DNA of 64,000 nucleotides, from contig UEHQ01000002.1 in the NCBI GenBank assembly GCA_900489925.1, positions 542,207 to 606,206 of the forward strand. Reading direction: 5' to 3'. The stretch's first letter is position 1. Each line of letters opens with the position of its first letter. The position numbers and the translations under genes are program-made. This stretch comes from Hyphomicrobiales bacterium. GTDB lineage: Bacteria > Pseudomonadota > Alphaproteobacteria > Rhizobiales > Rhizobiaceae. Below, piece after piece: positions 17,888 to 25,977 of the stretch. The notes under the pieces are model-generated. The model did not search any database. It saw nothing but the letters and a program-made list of their open reading frames with translations, and was not told where the DNA came from.

Positions 17888-19516
17888 ATGACAAAAGCAT
17901 ACTCCTACATCCGCTTCTCATCCCCTGAACAGGCACAAGGGGACTCACTGCGCCGCCAGACCGCTAAAGCAGAGGCTTGGGCGAAGGAGCGTGGGCTGGT
18001 CTTGGATAACTCGCTTCGAGACCTTGGGGTCAGCGCATACCATGGCGCGAACAGGACGACCGGAGCCCTCAAGTCCTTTCTGGAGATGGTCGAGGACGGA
18101 AGGATACCACGCGGCTCTTACCTGATCGTTGAAAGCCTCGACCGCATCTCCCGTGAAGCGGTGATGGATGCCGCCACCAGGCTTTTCGCCTTAATCCAAG
18201 CAGGCATCATCGTCGTTACACTCAGCGATGGTCAGGAGTATTCCGAGGACCGGCTTCGCGCCGACTGGCTCCCTCTCGTCTTTTCTTTGATTGTCATGGC
18301 CCGCGCCCATGAAGAATCTCGCATCAAATCCGAGCGCGTCGGCGAAGCGTGGAAGCAGAAGAAGGAGAAGGCCCGGGAGGAAGGAAAGCCGCTCACTCCC
18401 AGATGCCCAGAGTGGCTTGAGATACGCAGCGGCGCATTCGTAGAGCGCCCGGAAAGGGTCGCCCTAGTCCGGCGTGTCTTTCAAGAAGCGATCGATGGAT
18501 TCGGGCGGCGCGAAATCGTGCGCCGGCTGAATTCTGAAGGCATTCCCACGTTCCGGGGCGGCAAAGGATGGCATACATCCAGTATCGCCAAAATCATCCA
18601 GAGCCGGGCCGTTCTCGGCGAGTACCAACCTCACACTGGCACCCATCGCAACCGTAACCGCAAGCCGGATGGGGAGCCCATCCAGAACTATTACCCGCCG
18701 ATCATCGACGACCGGATTTTTTGGCAGGCGCAAGCGGCCACTCAGGGGCGGCGACAAGCTGCCTCCGGGCGCAAGGGTGTGTCCGGCTCCCATCTGTTCC
18801 AAGGACTAGCCAAATGCGCCCACTGCGGCGCACCGATGCACATCATCAACAAAGGGAAGCCGCCGAAAGGCGGAGTGTACCTCGCCTGTTCCACCAATAT
18901 TCGGAAGGCTGGCTGCGACAACGCTCGCCGCTGGCGCGTGGACATTCTGGAGCCCCGTTTGATCAGCTCTATCGACATGCTGGATCAGACGGCGTTCAGC
19001 GATGTAAACGACGAGGCCGTACAACTCCATGCAAAAGCCGATGCCCTTCGAGGCCAGATCGCCAATTATGAACAGCGACAACGGACCCTCATCCCTCTGA
19101 TTGAACTTGGTGACGAAGCGGCTACGGCCCGATCCTTGGAGATCGCGCGAGCCATCAAACGGCACAGGAAGGAACTGAAAGAGGTAGAGGAACAGCACTC
19201 AACAGCCAAGGCAGAGCCCGGCGTGGCCGCCCGTATTATGGAGGCAGCCTCCTTGTCCCGGCAGTTAGAGGAGAGTGTGAGCCTTGAGGAACGTCGGGAA
19301 CTCCGAACCCGACTGCGAGAAATAATCCGAGCGATCGTGGACAAGGTCGAATGTCATCAAGAGCTCGGAGCCACCGCCGTCTTCATTCCCCGCACGTGGT
19401 TCCGCGTAGACCACAGGGGCGGCGAGCACCGCTTCTCTTACAAGATCTTTGACAATCGACCCGAAGTTCTCCTGGATCAGCCCTCCTCAGACCCCGTCCG
19501 TATTGAATTCGGCTGA
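17888..19516 (+). CDS. Large serine recombinase (site-specific integrase)
   Basis: This 542-residue recombinase catalyses integration and, with a directionality factor, excision. ATG at 17888 is chosen because the resolvase domain starts at once: AYSYIRFSSPEQ with R9 and catalytic S11. Domains in order: resolvase catalytic domain (about 1-150, with VESLDRISRE and the Arg-rich helix), the Recombinase DNA-binding domain (about 170-290), a zinc ribbon with C310, C313, C334 and C343, then a coiled-coil (about 375-475) as used by large serine integrases for synapsis control. The gene starts 47 nt from the crossover, the standard position. No clear ribosome-binding site is seen, and the upstream space is too short for an obvious promoter. 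Confidence 0.95.
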   Translation: MTKAYSYIRFSSPEQAQGDSLRRQTAKAEAWAKERGLVLDNSLRDLGVSAYHGANRTTGALKSFLEMVEDGRIPRGSYLIVESLDRISREAVMDAATRLFALIQAGIIVVTLSDGQEYSEDRLRADWLPLVFSLIVMARAHEESRIKSERVGEAWKQKKEKAREEGKPLTPRCPEWLEIRSGAFVERPERVALVRRVFQEAIDGFGRREIVRRLNSEGIPTFRGGKGWHTSSIAKIIQSRAVLGEYQPHTGTHRNRNRKPDGEPIQNYYPPIIDDRIFWQAQAATQGRRQAASGRKGVSGSHLFQGLAKCAHCGAPMHIINKGKPPKGGVYLACSTNIRKAGCDNARRWRVDILEPRLISSIDMLDQTAFSDVNDEAVQLHAKADALRGQIANYEQRQRTLIPLIELGDEAATARSLEIARAIKRHRKELKEVEEQHSTAKAEPGVAARIMEAASLSRQLEESVSLEERRELRTRLREIIRAIVDKVECHQELGATAVFIPRTWFRVDHRGGEHRFSYKIFDNRPEVLLDQPSSDPVRIEFG

Positions 19517-19902
19517 GAGCTGACCCTATCCGGCAGGGGTTCCCCCTCAGCTTGCCCCACGACGATGCTTCATCCCTGCGACACGAGCCACGGGTCTCGT
19601 GTCGCTCGCCCATGGCGACCGGGCTTCCCGCATAGTCGCGAGATCCCGCGCTTCGGTGACAATCCCATGGGCCGCTCAGAAACGGCCTGCGGCCTGCGGC
19701 AGGCCCCTTTGGGGCATGCCTCTTCCGAGCATGGCGACCCATGCGATAGTCAACCCCTACCTGACCGCCGTGCCATTCTGACTCACGTTAACGTTCCGAT
19801 CGCCATCCTTCCGGGTATACCGACGATGGCCTTCGCAAGCCTGGGTCCGCCCCCTGAATCTGCTATAAAGACATTGTTTTCAACGCTTTGGGAAATATCC
19901 AG
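19517..19902. other. Gene-free, structure-rich spacer inside the element
   Basis: I see no credible gene here. The stretch holds a 10-bp inverted repeat GCGACACGAG / CTCGTGTCGC with an 8-nt loop (19578-19605), a GGCCTGC / GCAGGCC repeat (19684-19705), and GCCCC-TTT-GGGGC (19704-19716). Two imperfect direct copies of CATGGCGACC followed by an ATAGTC block lie near 19611 and 19731. It could hold the recombinase terminator, a directionality-factor site or a transfer-related site. Confidence 0.45.
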
Positions 19903-20157
19903 ATGAAGACGATGACAACCGTCATTCGTGGGTTGGCGCTCGATGTCGTCGTGGTCGAGACGACGCAGGCCGATGCGACCGGAATCCTGTTCTATCGCGC
20001 CGAAATCTTCACTCGCAATCGCGGGACCGGCATGCAGCAGCTCGTCCGGCGAACCCGCATTCCCGGCACCGGCAAGGAACTCGCGAAGGCCGTGCAGCAG
20101 CATGGCGTTCGAACGCTCGAAGCGGTTATCAAAGCCGCCACCCCCGCATTTTCGTGA
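19903..20157 (+). CDS. Small hypothetical protein of the element
   Basis: An 84-residue product from ATG 19903 (an in-frame start 15 nt upstream is possible). Not recognised. It begins MKTMTTVIRGLALDVVVVETTQADATG, has an alternating strand-like first half and a helical, basic second half (LVRRTRIPGTGKELAKAVQQHGVRTLEAV). The size and position next to the recombinase would fit a directionality or regulatory protein, but nothing in the sequence proves this. Its stop codon lies within a TTTTCGTGACGA repeat copy. Confidence 0.5.
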   Translation: MKTMTTVIRGLALDVVVVETTQADATGILFYRAEIFTRNRGTGMQQLVRRTRIPGTGKELAKAVQQHGVRTLEAVIKAATPAFS

Positions 20158-20200
20158 CGACAACCGAACGATAAAGAAATGGGGCAGACTGACCCCGTTG

Positions 20201-20959
20201 CTACGATGCTTCGGCCTGGGCTTGTCTTTGCGCCCGTCGCTCGTCTTCCCAAAAACGCGCCGCTTTCATGCGTTCCCAGAACTCGGGCGAAGCGTTGCCC
20301 AGCGCAAAATGAATCACCTGATCGACAGAAAACCCCGTGTCTGCCGCAAGTTTCTCAGCCCGCTCAACCGTTGTCGGTGCGAGATCGACACGCCGATCCT
20401 TCCAGCTCGGCGCATGCTTGCGGCGGTATCGCCGCGCCCGTTCGGCAGCGGTCATGGCCCCTTCCTCCTTTGGAGGGCGACCACGTTTGCGCTTCGCAGG
20501 AGTTTCCGTTTCATCGATCGTCACGGAAATCATGCCTTCCGTCGCAACCATTTCCGTGACGGTTCCCGTCACCGGAATTGCCTTCATCGCGTCGGCAGGA
20601 TCGAGCGCCGGAGCCTCCATCGCGACACGCGAATTTTCCGCAACGCCTGCCGTCACGGAAATATCCTGATCCGCCACGACGGTTTTCGTGACACCGTCCC
20701 TCACGGAAATTATTGCCGCCATCCCGTTCCGGATTTCGTCCTCTACGCCCCTGTCGGCAACGACGCATACCTGCTGCAAATCCAGCAAGGCCCCTGCGAC
20801 GGCGATATCATCGGCCGCATAGGCTCCGAGTCCCCCCACGTCTGGCCGCCATACAAACCCGAGCCGTTCAACCATCGCCCGGCTATCAGGATTGTTCTCA
20901 CGAACAAGCCGGACCGCCCACCCCGCACCATTCCGCTTCAAGGACACCACACGCGCCAT
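20201..20959 (-). CDS. AT-hook plus ribbon-helix-helix-like putative DNA-binding protein
   Basis: The second ATG (20959) is preferred because GGAG lies 8 nt upstream; the first ATG is 18 nt earlier. The 252-residue protein is not a recognised family. Visible parts are an N-terminal segment with VKLxR-like basic/hydrophobic pattern, a central low-complexity section with ISV/VTE repeats, an AT-hook-like KRKRGRPPK (about 156-164), an AERARRYRRK basic helix, and a possible ribbon-helix-helix (RRVDLAPTTVERAEKLAADTGFS, about 190-212). Role unknown; a plasmid-type copy, partition or transfer regulator is plausible. Repeats within and before its gene suggest autoregulation. Confidence 0.65.
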   Translation of the reverse strand: MARVVSLKRNGAGWAVRLVRENNPDSRAMVERLGFVWRPDVGGLGAYAADDIAVAGALLDLQQVCVVADRGVEDEIRNGMAAIISVRDGVTKTVVADQDISVTAGVAENSRVAMEAPALDPADAMKAIPVTGTVTEMVATEGMISVTIDETETPAKRKRGRPPKEEGAMTAAERARRYRRKHAPSWKDRRVDLAPTTVERAEKLAADTGFSVDQVIHFALGNASPEFWERMKAARFWEDERRAQRQAQAEAS

Positions 20960-20980
20960 GCCAACCGCTCCATTCATATC

Positions 20981-20997
20981 GTGACAACAACCGTCAC
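20981..20997. promoter_or_regulatory. GTGAC-N7-GTCAC inverted repeat upstream of the AT-hook/RHH-like gene
   Basis: It lies 22-38 nt before the preferred start codon, on the promoter side. It shares the GTGAC core of the dispersed repeat array, so it is a candidate autoregulatory operator. Confidence 0.45.
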
Positions 20998-21238
20998 ATA
21001 AAAATGGTCAGAGCAGGCGGCGCGGCGGTCAAGCCCTTTTTCGTGACGGCGGATGATTTCGGGATTCGATGTCGAATCCGGACGGGTACAGACACCACCC
21101 GACCCTCCAGGACCGCCCTACGGGTCATTTAAACGCGTTAGAATGTTGACGGCTGGGCGGATCGGTCCGGTTTTGGGCTCTCTGGGATCACGCCTGCGAA
21201 TTCGGTCGAAGGCATCGACGGCAGCCGATCCAGTCCCT

Positions 21239-21874
21239 TCACGTCGGCTTCGGCCCAGCCGGAGGAGCAGCGCTGCCCGCCGCGTCGTCCGCAGCGGGCG
21301 CAGGGTCCGCAGCCGCCCGATCAAGTGTCGCTTGCCACCGCTGCGCCTCGGCCAGCGCCGCAGCGGCAATAGCGTCGTCGCCGGCTCCGTCGCGTCCGAG
21401 CTGCAGTAGGGCCGACCAGTCTTCCAGATCGATCACATGCCGCAGCCACAAGACGGCTTGCGGAGGGACGCGGTATTCGAGCAGCAGACGTGCGCGGTCG
21501 CTCGTCTGGCGGCGCTTGAGATCCTTGACCAGACGTGACCAGGATGGAGCCGCACGGCTGGATGTGCGGTAGAACACAGGTTCCAGTCCGCGTTCCATCG
21601 CCCACGCGGTCGGGCCGCGGTCCCCATCATCGATGTAGGCCGGAATGGTTCCGCCGGGCGGAGACGAGATCATCTTTCTGGAAGGTCGCTCCGAGGCGAA
21701 GGGGACTTCCGGAAACGGCGGCAGCAGCGCGAGCGCGCCGGAGAGGATGCCGAGCAGGTGCAGCAGCGCCTTTCCGGCAGGATTGCCGCCCCGGCGCTGC
21801 CGCAGCCGTTCCGCGAGATCGCGCCGCAGCCGATCGATGCAGGTTCGACGTCTGTTTTTCGGGTCCCACTTCAT
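21239..21874 (-). CDS. Hypothetical protein of the element (211 residues)
   Basis: Not recognised. It has a very basic N-terminus (KWDPKNRRRTCIDRLRRDLAERLRQRR), a single hydrophobic stretch (KALLHLLGILSGALALLPPF, about residues 35-54) and a long soluble region. An Ala/Pro-rich tail follows. One membrane segment with a basic cytoplasmic head would fit an accessory transfer or anchoring protein, but this is only inference. Its ATG overlaps the stop of the preceding small gene by 4 nt (ATGA), so the two are one operon. Confidence 0.65.
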   Translation of the reverse strand: MKWDPKNRRRTCIDRLRRDLAERLRQRRGGNPAGKALLHLLGILSGALALLPPFPEVPFASERPSRKMISSPPGGTIPAYIDDGDRGPTAWAMERGLEPVFYRTSSRAAPSWSRLVKDLKRRQTSDRARLLLEYRVPPQAVLWLRHVIDLEDWSALLQLGRDGAGDDAIAAAALAEAQRWQATLDRAAADPAPAADDAAGSAAPPAGPKPT

Positions 21875-22113
21875 CGGCTGCCGCCCTTACGGCCTGCCGC
21901 CCAGTCGAAGACACGGACATCAGCCCCCGGCCGTACCTTGTCGCGCCACATCTGCGATTGTCGGAGGCGGAGCCGTGCGACCCGATAGAAACGGGCTGCG
22001 TCTAGGATCGCGTCTTCCGACAGACCGTATTCGATGACATCGAGCAGCAGGCGATGCGCCTGCTCGACCGTATCCCGATTGATCTCCTCCATTCTCTGCT
22101 CGACCGCCCACAT
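21871..22113 (-). CDS. Small hypothetical protein with ARFY..WR motif (paralogue of 23683-23892)
   Basis: MWAVEQRMEEI at 22113 is chosen as start because GGAGG lies 7 nt upstream; a further ATG 24 nt before lacks one. The 80-residue helical protein ends in DAARFYRVARLRLRQSQMWRDKVR. The same pattern (VARFYVGAYERWETSREWRSAVR) occurs in the small protein encoded just upstream of the relaxase, so the two are paralogues. Function unknown; both sit first in short operons of the element, hinting at a chaperone- or regulator-like job. Confidence 0.7.
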   Translation of the reverse strand: MWAVEQRMEEINRDTVEQAHRLLLDVIEYGLSEDAILDAARFYRVARLRLRQSQMWRDKVRPGADVRVFDWAAGRKGGSR

Positions 22114-22419
22114 GTCCCATCCTCCATCATTGTGCATCTCAAGAGGATGCGGGTTGGGAAGGACCGGCGCAAATTCATAAGGGGCATGTGGCCAAGATGG
22201 ATTCGGGAAAGCGGAACTCTTCCGGTTTGCGCCAAAAAAGCGACGCTAACATTGGAACGGACGAGCGCCCCGAACGGGATGAGCTGAAAGGCGGACTTCT
22301 GGAACAGGAATCCGAAGTAGATCCAGATGGGTACGAACCCATCAAGCAATGCCAATCGCGCTGCACGGCCTTCCCTGACGCACAAAATTCAGGCAAAGCG
22401 CGACTTCCAGAGGATTGTG

Positions 22420-23679
22420 CTACCGCCTCAATGGAGCCAGCGCAGAACCCGGAGCAGGCTCTGGCGGGCGTAGCGCGACAATCTCCTGTCGCGCTGCGGC
22501 AAGCTGCCGCCCGGTGTCCGTGAGGTTCTGCCGAAGGTTCCGCACCCGAGCTTCAGTCTCCCGCCGGGCAGTATCGGCAGCAGTCGCCCGTTCGGCGGCA
22601 GCCACAGTCTGCATTCGAAGAGCGTTCATTTCGGATTCAACGGCCTTTCGGATACCCGCCGCAACCCGTGATTTCCGCAAGCCGTCCCAAAGGCCGCGCA
22701 GAAGCCCGCCAAGACCACTCAGCCGCTTTGCTGCCCTTGTGTCGCGCGCGGCACGTTCCGACGCTGTACGGGCAGTTTCCGCCCGTTGGCGGGCCGCTTC
22801 CTCTGCCGCTCGCGCGGCAACCATCGCCGCTTGAGCCGTTTCGGTGGCCTTGACCGCCTCGGCGCGTGCCGCAGCAGCCTCCTGTGTGATCCGATCGGCC
22901 TTCTCCTTTGTCATGGTGATGAAGGCATCCCCCTTCGCCTTCAGCACCTCGGCCTTGACCAGCGTGTCGCGCAGCGCCTCCGCCTGCCGCTTCTCCGCAT
23001 GCCATTCGGCTCGCGTCAATCGGCGCTTTCCAGGTCCCAGCCTCGTCATGCCGCAGGGCTGGGCGACTTTGGTGTGGTAGTCATCGAGCCACGCCCGCAT
23101 GGCGGACTTATAGGCTGCGTCGGCACGCTTGCTCAGGGCCTTGTCATCCTCCCCCGGCTGCGCGCCGGCTGCCTTTGCAGCCGCCTTGGCGCGGAACCCC
23201 GGATGCAGGTGCGCGGCCGTCATCGCCGGGTCGCCCGGTAGGACGTAGGCATGCAAGTGCGGATGGCTTTCATCCTCATGTCTGACGACCGACACGAGAC
23301 GGTCGCCGAACTGGCCGTGCAGCCATCCGATGGAGCGCCGCTCCCACTCAAGCACCCGCGCCACGACTTCCGGCTGCGCCCGGTATTCCTCGATCGTCAC
23401 AGGGTAGCTCAACACGATCCCAGCCAAGGTGTTCTGGTCCTGCCGCACGGCTCTCGGCTTGCCGCCTTTCACTTCTGCCTTGGCTTCCGCCGCCCGTTCG
23501 TCGTGCAGCCTGCGCAGCGCGTCGGGAGCCAGACCATGAACGACGATCGGCGTGCCTGGGTCCTGAACGTGGATCGACGCAGCGGGCACCCGCGCAACCT
23601 CATCGAAGACGAATCCGGTCCCCCGACCTTCCTTCCCCTTGCGGGAAAACAACTCGATCCTGACGAACTGGAATGCCAT
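22420..23679 (-). CDS. mob: MobV-type (Mob_Pre family) relaxase
   Basis: This 419-residue protein should nick the element's oriT and lead the strand during mobilization by a helper conjugation system. The histidine triad motif HEDESHPHLH spans residues 134-143, matching the HxDExxPHxH signature of Mob_Pre/MobV relaxases. The N-terminal half is the catalytic domain. From about residue 230 it is a long Ala/Arg/Glu-rich coiled-coil, common in this family. It starts 3 nt after the stop of a small gene, with which it is translated in tandem. No coupling protein or T4SS gene is present in the element. Confidence 0.85.
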   Translation of the reverse strand: MAFQFVRIELFSRKGKEGRGTGFVFDEVARVPAASIHVQDPGTPIVVHGLAPDALRRLHDERAAEAKAEVKGGKPRAVRQDQNTLAGIVLSYPVTIEEYRAQPEVVARVLEWERRSIGWLHGQFGDRLVSVVRHEDESHPHLHAYVLPGDPAMTAAHLHPGFRAKAAAKAAGAQPGEDDKALSKRADAAYKSAMRAWLDDYHTKVAQPCGMTRLGPGKRRLTRAEWHAEKRQAEALRDTLVKAEVLKAKGDAFITMTKEKADRITQEAAAARAEAVKATETAQAAMVAARAAEEAARQRAETARTASERAARDTRAAKRLSGLGGLLRGLWDGLRKSRVAAGIRKAVESEMNALRMQTVAAAERATAADTARRETEARVRNLRQNLTDTGRQLAAARQEIVALRPPEPAPGSALAPLRR

Positions 23680-23682
23680 GAA

Positions 23683-23892
23683 TCAATCCCGGCACACCCG
23701 AACCGCGCTCCGCCACTCCCGAGAGGTCTCCCACCGCTCGTAAGCACCGACGTAGAAGCGGGCGACATCGGCCACGGCCGCGTCGTCCAGTTCCGCTGCA
23801 ACGACATCGGACAGGAGGCCGAGACAGCGCATCAGCGCGTCATGTTGGATGCTCTCTTTCAGGGCTGGAATGTCGAAAACACGCACGCTCAT
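23683..23892 (-). CDS. Small hypothetical protein upstream of the relaxase (paralogue of 21871-22113)
   Basis: The start at MSVRVFDIPALK is set by AGGAGG 5 nt upstream. The 69-residue helical protein contains VADVARFYVGAYERWETSREWRSAVR, which shares the ARFY-R-S-WR pattern with the 80-residue protein encoded at 21871-22113. Its stop is 3 nt before the relaxase start, so it may be a relaxase accessory protein. No known family recognised. Confidence 0.7.
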   Translation of the reverse strand: MSVRVFDIPALKESIQHDALMRCLGLLSDVVAAELDDAAVADVARFYVGAYERWETSREWRSAVRVCRD

Positions 23893-24447
23893 GGAATCCT
23901 CCTGTTTCAAGAAGGATCGCCACCGGCGACGAGCAACACAAGTTGTATGGTCCGAATAAAGCTATTACGCTGCGCTCCATAGCATCGGCCCTTTCAGGGG
24001 GACCCTGCCGGGAGCCTCTTCCGAGGGACAATGTCATGGAGACCTGGCAGGGCCTTAACGTCATCTTCCGGATGACGAGACATCCCGTAATTTTACGTGA
24101 TGCCTGTAGTGACGATAATTCTCCTTGCCGTTCCGCCGTCAGCACGACCATGGCGCAAGCCGCCGGTCGACTTCATGGCCGGAGAGCACAGCCGCAGCCG
24201 TCATGCCGCTCACCATCCTGCCCCTCGTGCCGCGTGTCCGTCGAACGAACGGTTGCGCCCCACGCCTCTCATTCTCGCCTTACCAGCGGCCAGCGCGGCC
24301 TGTAGGAAATCAGGGTAGATTTCCAACTATAATACGAAAACGGGACGATTTCAGATTAACCAACTGAATATACGTCGTTTTCATCGAATTTCTGACTGCC
24401 GAAATCCGAACGATCCGCCTCGACGTCTGTCCGGTGACGGCCTGCCG
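23893..24447. other. Long intergenic region upstream of the relaxase operon; candidate oriT
   Basis: I see no credible gene in this 555-nt stretch. It holds a perfect hairpin CGTCATC-TTCCG-GATGACG (24059-24077) and a longer-range CCCTGCC / GGCAGGG pair near 24003-24052. The distal part (about 24310-24400) is AT-rich. MobV relaxases usually act on an oriT just upstream of their own gene, so the nick site probably lies here. Confidence 0.45.
24059..24077. repeat. 7-bp perfect hairpin, candidate relaxase recognition structure
   Basis: CGTCATC and GATGACG flank a TTCCG loop, 167 nt upstream of the small gene preceding mob. The position and size are those of oriT inverted repeats; no nick consensus could be verified. 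Confidence 0.4.
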
Positions 24448-25788
24448 TCATCCCTTCGAGGGCAGGAACGCGGCTAGTTCTTTCGCCGTGGGAGCCTTCC
24501 ACGTTCCGGCCCTCTCCTCATCCGGCAGCGCCGTGCAGCGCTTCAAGGTCGCGTAGATCGGATTCGGATCATCCTCATACTCTGCCGCGATTGCCGGAAG
24601 CACGACACTCCGGAAGTAGGCCAGCTTGGCATAGGACTTCGGTGCTTTCGTCGCTAGGTACGTCATGAATCGGAGTTCATGGTCGACATCGCCGAAATAG
24701 TCGACGGGCTCCCAACCACGTTCAGCATAAAGCCGGATCGTCTCCATAACACTCACCAGATTGTACCCCGCCTTTCTGATCTCTCTGTCCGTCACGCCTG
24801 CGCATAGGCTTTGCAGATCGAGCACGAAATCGTCCTGCATCGCGCCACGGATCGCCGTATCGATGACGGCGACGAGCGGGCGGGGATCGAGCAGCGGGCG
24901 CAGCAATCGCAGCCACGGCTCCAATTGGTCGGCATTCGAGAAAGTGCGCCAGTTCCCCGTCAACATCACCGCCAGCACATCCGACACCCATGGATCGTCC
25001 CAGAACCGTTGTCGCCTTCGGCCATCGGTCTCCGGGCTTCGCAGAAGCTTCAAGCCGTTGATTCGCTCTTCCTCCTCGATCCACGCGGCAGCGTCTTTCA
25101 TTCCGTGGAAGCGTCTGCCACGGCGGATCGCGATCAGATTGTCGTGAACGAGAACATTGAAGCCGATGCCCGCTGCGCTGACGGCTGCCAACAATTCCGG
25201 CAGCTTCTTGCGCCGTTCGGATTTGGTGGAGCGTGGCAGAGCCTCGGACAACTCGTCCCGATCGTCCCAGAGCTTGGCGATGCAGTGGTCGAGTTCGACG
25301 AGCCATGCGCCATCGATCGGGAAGCTGCTATCGAGGATCCGGGCAAGGCGCTTCACCGGAGCAGGCAGCGCGTTGATCTTCCTGTTGCGGACAGGAGAGA
25401 TGCCCTGTAACCGCAGATGCCGCGCCATGGTGGATTTCGACTGCCCCGAGATTCGAGCGGCGTTCCGCACGCTAGGCTTCAGGCCGTCTTCCGCAGCGTA
25501 TTCCAGAAACCCAGGTGCCGCCATCGCAGTCGCCGCACGTTCCTCCCGTCGCCGCAGCGTCTTCCGCTTCGGTCGGCGGTAGTTCCGGCTCACCCAATAG
25601 GAAACATCCTCAACGAGTGATTCGGTCTCGCTGGGATGCAGGCCGCTGCCTTCCCCGTCACCCCGCAGCCAGGCATCGAGAGTATCCCGGCAGTGCCGCC
25701 GCAGCGCCTGCACCTCGTTGCCATGCTTCTGGACATGGCTGTACGCGCTCTTGCGGAGGTATTCGAAAGCGTCGGGATTCGCGCTCAT
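24448..25788 (-). CDS. Hypothetical protein with helix-turn-helix-like segment (446 residues)
   Basis: Not recognised. The N-terminal 90 residues are helical and charged. A helix-turn-helix-like segment, LKPSVRNAARISGQSKSTMARHLRLQGIS, spans about residues 102-130 and resembles a resolvase/transposase-type DNA-binding motif. The remainder is a long helical soluble domain with KAPKSYAKLAYFRS and DYFGDVDHELRF. It may be a replication initiator or transfer regulator, since no other gene of the element fills that role. This is inference only. Confidence 0.6.
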   Translation of the reverse strand: MSANPDAFEYLRKSAYSHVQKHGNEVQALRRHCRDTLDAWLRGDGEGSGLHPSETESLVEDVSYWVSRNYRRPKRKTLRRREERAATAMAAPGFLEYAAEDGLKPSVRNAARISGQSKSTMARHLRLQGISPVRNRKINALPAPVKRLARILDSSFPIDGAWLVELDHCIAKLWDDRDELSEALPRSTKSERRKKLPELLAAVSAAGIGFNVLVHDNLIAIRRGRRFHGMKDAAAWIEEEERINGLKLLRSPETDGRRRQRFWDDPWVSDVLAVMLTGNWRTFSNADQLEPWLRLLRPLLDPRPLVAVIDTAIRGAMQDDFVLDLQSLCAGVTDREIRKAGYNLVSVMETIRLYAERGWEPVDYFGDVDHELRFMTYLATKAPKSYAKLAYFRSVVLPAIAAEYEDDPNPIYATLKRCTALPDEERAGTWKAPTAKELAAFLPSKG

Positions 25789-25977
25789 GCCGCTGTCAAC
25801 GGCGGCTTCACAGTCTCGGAATTATCCAGCATTCTTCAACATCCCACGAAAAACCACCGGAGAGGGCCAACTCGTTGATGGCGGTTTTTCTATGCTCTGC
25901 TGGCCGCTGGCACACGTCAAGGCTTACCTACGGGGGGGCGGTTGGCAGGCCAACGTCGATGACCCGCCAACGGGGTG

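Larger units (their letters stand above)
20148..21049. repeat. Dispersed TTTYCGTGACGG repeat array (about 8 copies, both orientations)
   Basis: Copies or near-copies occur at 20148-20159 (+), 20519-20530 (-), 20550-20562 (+), 20650-20662 (-), 20683-20692 (+), 20698-20710 (-, one mismatch) and 21037-21049 (+), plus a GTGAC-N7-GTCAC inverted pair at 20981-20997. Five lie inside the AT-hook/RHH-like gene, where they encode recurring ISVT or VTE. One pair sits 22 nt before that gene's start. The pattern resembles iterons or a partition/operator array rather than a chance codon bias. Confidence 0.6.

Noticed and set aside
19383..19906. Open frames on both strands after the recombinase gene
   Set aside because: They overlap the recombinase or repeat-rich DNA, have no start signal and read as low-quality protein; treated as spacer.
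19903..20157. Calling the small gene next to the recombinase a directionality factor
   Set aside because: Only its position suggests this; no sequence feature supports it, so it is left as hypothetical.
23943..24305. Open frame of about 120 codons on the plus strand upstream of the relaxase operon
   Set aside because: Composition is Ser/Arg/Pro-rich with no recognisable protein character or ribosome-binding site; likely non-coding.
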